Under the pieces are notes generated by a model. That model did no database searches, was not told where the DNA came from, and was given only the letters and a program-made list of their open reading frames with translations. Made by a program: the position numbers and the translations under genes. Of a DNA stretch of 64,000 nucleotides, positions 63,007 to 64,000 are shown piece by piece. This DNA comes from Rhabdochlamydiaceae bacterium (GTDB taxonomy: Bacteria; Chlamydiota; Chlamydiia; Chlamydiales; Rhabdochlamydiaceae), in NCBI GenBank assembly GCA_019745395.1, contig JAIETG010000027.1, positions 62,001-126,000 on the forward strand, written 5' to 3'. The first letter of the stretch is position 1, and every line of letters begins with the position of its first letter.

Positions 63007-64000
63007 TTACTGCTGATCAGCTAGAGCCTTAAGAAAAGTGTAAAAATAAGCAAAAACAGCTTCATGAGATAGGTGATGCTCAGCAATATGAGTGCCATTA
63101 GCCGCTATTTGCTCAGCTAATCCATCATTTTGCCTCATCCAATTTAACTTCAACTCTAAATCAGACAAATCAGAACGGAGTCCAACATAATTATGACTTT
63201 CTTGAAGCAAGCTATAATACCACTGAACATACTCCGAATCCACCTTAAACAATACAGAATTGGAGAGAAGAATCCAAAAACATCTAGAGTAGGTATTAGC
63301 ATTCCCATCAATATCCACAAGATACTTATATTTCAGCGATTTTCCAATACTTACAAAATCACCCATCATATTCTTTTGGCATAATAGCTCAGAAACGCCA
63401 GGAGTATCTTGAACAACATTCGTAAATCTTGCGTCTATTAAATCTGGACGATTCAAAGAATAAGTTACAGCCAAGCTGCGAGGGAAAAGTGCATAATTTC
63501 CTGTAGTGTATACCCCACCAGTAGTTGCGCCTCTCCAAAATAACTTGTCGGTCTTCGCATTCCAAGGATATAAACGAACAGACTCCTGAACATGAGATCT
63601 TATATTTCCATACCCCTCCATAGCTTCAAAATCTGGCATGAGCAGATTTTTCGAGAATTTCTTTTTGCTAAATGTCAGTACAGGAAACTCATTACTATCG
63701 TAAGAATCATGAGAGGAAAACAAGAACGTAACATCAGGAACCTTTACAGCGCGGCAAAGAGATTGCATTGCCGATAAAATAATAACTTCACGCTCCGTCA
63801 AATTTCTCCCTTCAGGTGCAATAATTTGAGGAATATTATTTCTCACAAACGCGATGTATATCAAGTGATTGGGATCACTTAGTTCATTATAAAACAAATT
63901 CTGCATGCTCTCAGCAGAAAGTTCCGATGGCGAAAATTGAGATAATTCAGAGAAAATGGCTCTATAAGCCCAACTATCTGAAGATTGATATTCTTGAATT
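63007..64000 (-). CDS. GT90/CAP10-like glycosyltransferase (5' end outside the window)
   Basis: The frame is open to the window edge, giving about 331 residues without the start. The internal ATG at 63906 is not the start, since the frame upstream reads as ordinary protein (SDSWAYRAIFSELSQFSPSE). The motif KLFWRGATTGGVYTTGNYALFPR, followed by KYLVDIDGNANTYSRCFWILLSNSVLFKVDSEYVQWYY, is the signature of GT90 (CAP10, POGLUT-like O-glucosyl or O-xylosyl transferases). Such enzymes modify proteins in the eukaryotic ER or capsules in fungi. Its signal peptide, if any, lies outside the window. The stop is followed by a short AT-rich stretch and the methyltransferase gene. Confidence 0.82.
   Translation of the reverse strand, partial: IQEYQSSDSWAYRAIFSELSQFSPSELSAESMQNLFYNELSDPNHLIYIAFVRNNIPQIIAPEGRNLTEREVIILSAMQSLCRAVKVPDVTFLFSSHDSYDSNEFPVLTFSKKKFSKNLLMPDFEAMEGYGNIRSHVQESVRLYPWNAKTDKLFWRGATTGGVYTTGNYALFPRSLAVTYSLNRPDLIDARFTNVVQDTPGVSELLCQKNMMGDFVSIGKSLKYKYLVDIDGNANTYSRCFWILLSNSVLFKVDSEYVQWYYSLLQESHNYVGLRSDLSDLELKLNWMRQNDGLAEQIAANGTHIAEHHLSHEAVFAYFYTFLKALADQQ

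Overview
The window comes from a member of the order Chlamydiales, most likely outside the Chlamydiaceae (an amoeba- or arthropod-associated lineage such as Waddliaceae, Rhabdochlamydiaceae or Simkaniaceae; I cannot decide which). The evidence is a chlamydial-type type III secretion block (sctJ-sctK-like-sctL-x-sctR-sctS-sctT), the block ADP/ATP translocase - DedA - CDP-alcohol phosphatidyltransferase - mscS - sohB - polA - coaE - rho, a sufBCDS cluster, glycogen phosphorylase, a SET-domain protein and a large family of MOMP-like / Lpg1974-like porins. The DNA is AT-rich and densely coded. I see no insertion sequence, CRISPR array, rRNA or tRNA.

Layout. 0-3.2 kb: end of an amino-acid-binding protein gene and glgP, convergent. 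3.2-10 kb: an SthA-like flavoprotein, then the T3SS inner-ring and export-apparatus genes, interrupted by one small unrecognised gene with its own promoter-like region. 10-18.2 kb: six porin paralogues in two divergent arms around a 700-bp AT-rich gap; the last two are a recent tandem duplication. 18.2-23.7 kb: kdsB-sufB-sufC-sufD-sufS on the minus strand. 23.8-28.2 kb: a secreted Cys-rich protein, a seventh porin, a TyrP-like permease and another outer-membrane beta-barrel. 28.3-37.7 kb: an accessory-looking region with a membrane-anchored thioredoxin reductase-thioredoxin fusion, an S9 peptidase, an apparently exported SAM decarboxylase, a CxxCxxCC protein, a SET protein with helical repeats and a nuclear-localisation-like N terminus, PgeF, a CPBP protease and a pair of tiny secreted paralogues. 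37.7-55.7 kb: mostly housekeeping genes (argS, ldh, DUF2709, tsaE, engB, dnaQ-like, pgk, ADP/ATP translocase, dedA, pgsA-like, mscS, sohB, polA, coaE, rho), with a decayed AAA-ATPase pseudogene at 48.4-48.9 kb.

55.7-64 kb is the most unusual part: eight genes, almost all starting with a signal peptide, encode enzymes normally found in the cytosol or the eukaryotic secretory pathway: a sulfotransferase-like protein, a GT-A-like transferase, an OppA lipoprotein, a phosphatidylinositol-kinase-like protein, two class I methyltransferase-like proteins, a GT17 glycosyltransferase and a GT90/CAP10-type glycosyltransferase that runs off the window. I read it as an island of exported, eukaryote-like glycan- and lipid-modifying enzymes that may act in the periplasm, on the cell surface or in the host. 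That reading is an inference. A second cross-cutting observation is an unusual leader, a Shine-Dalgarno sequence separated from the ATG by a hairpin, at two porin genes and one of the exported methyltransferase-like genes.
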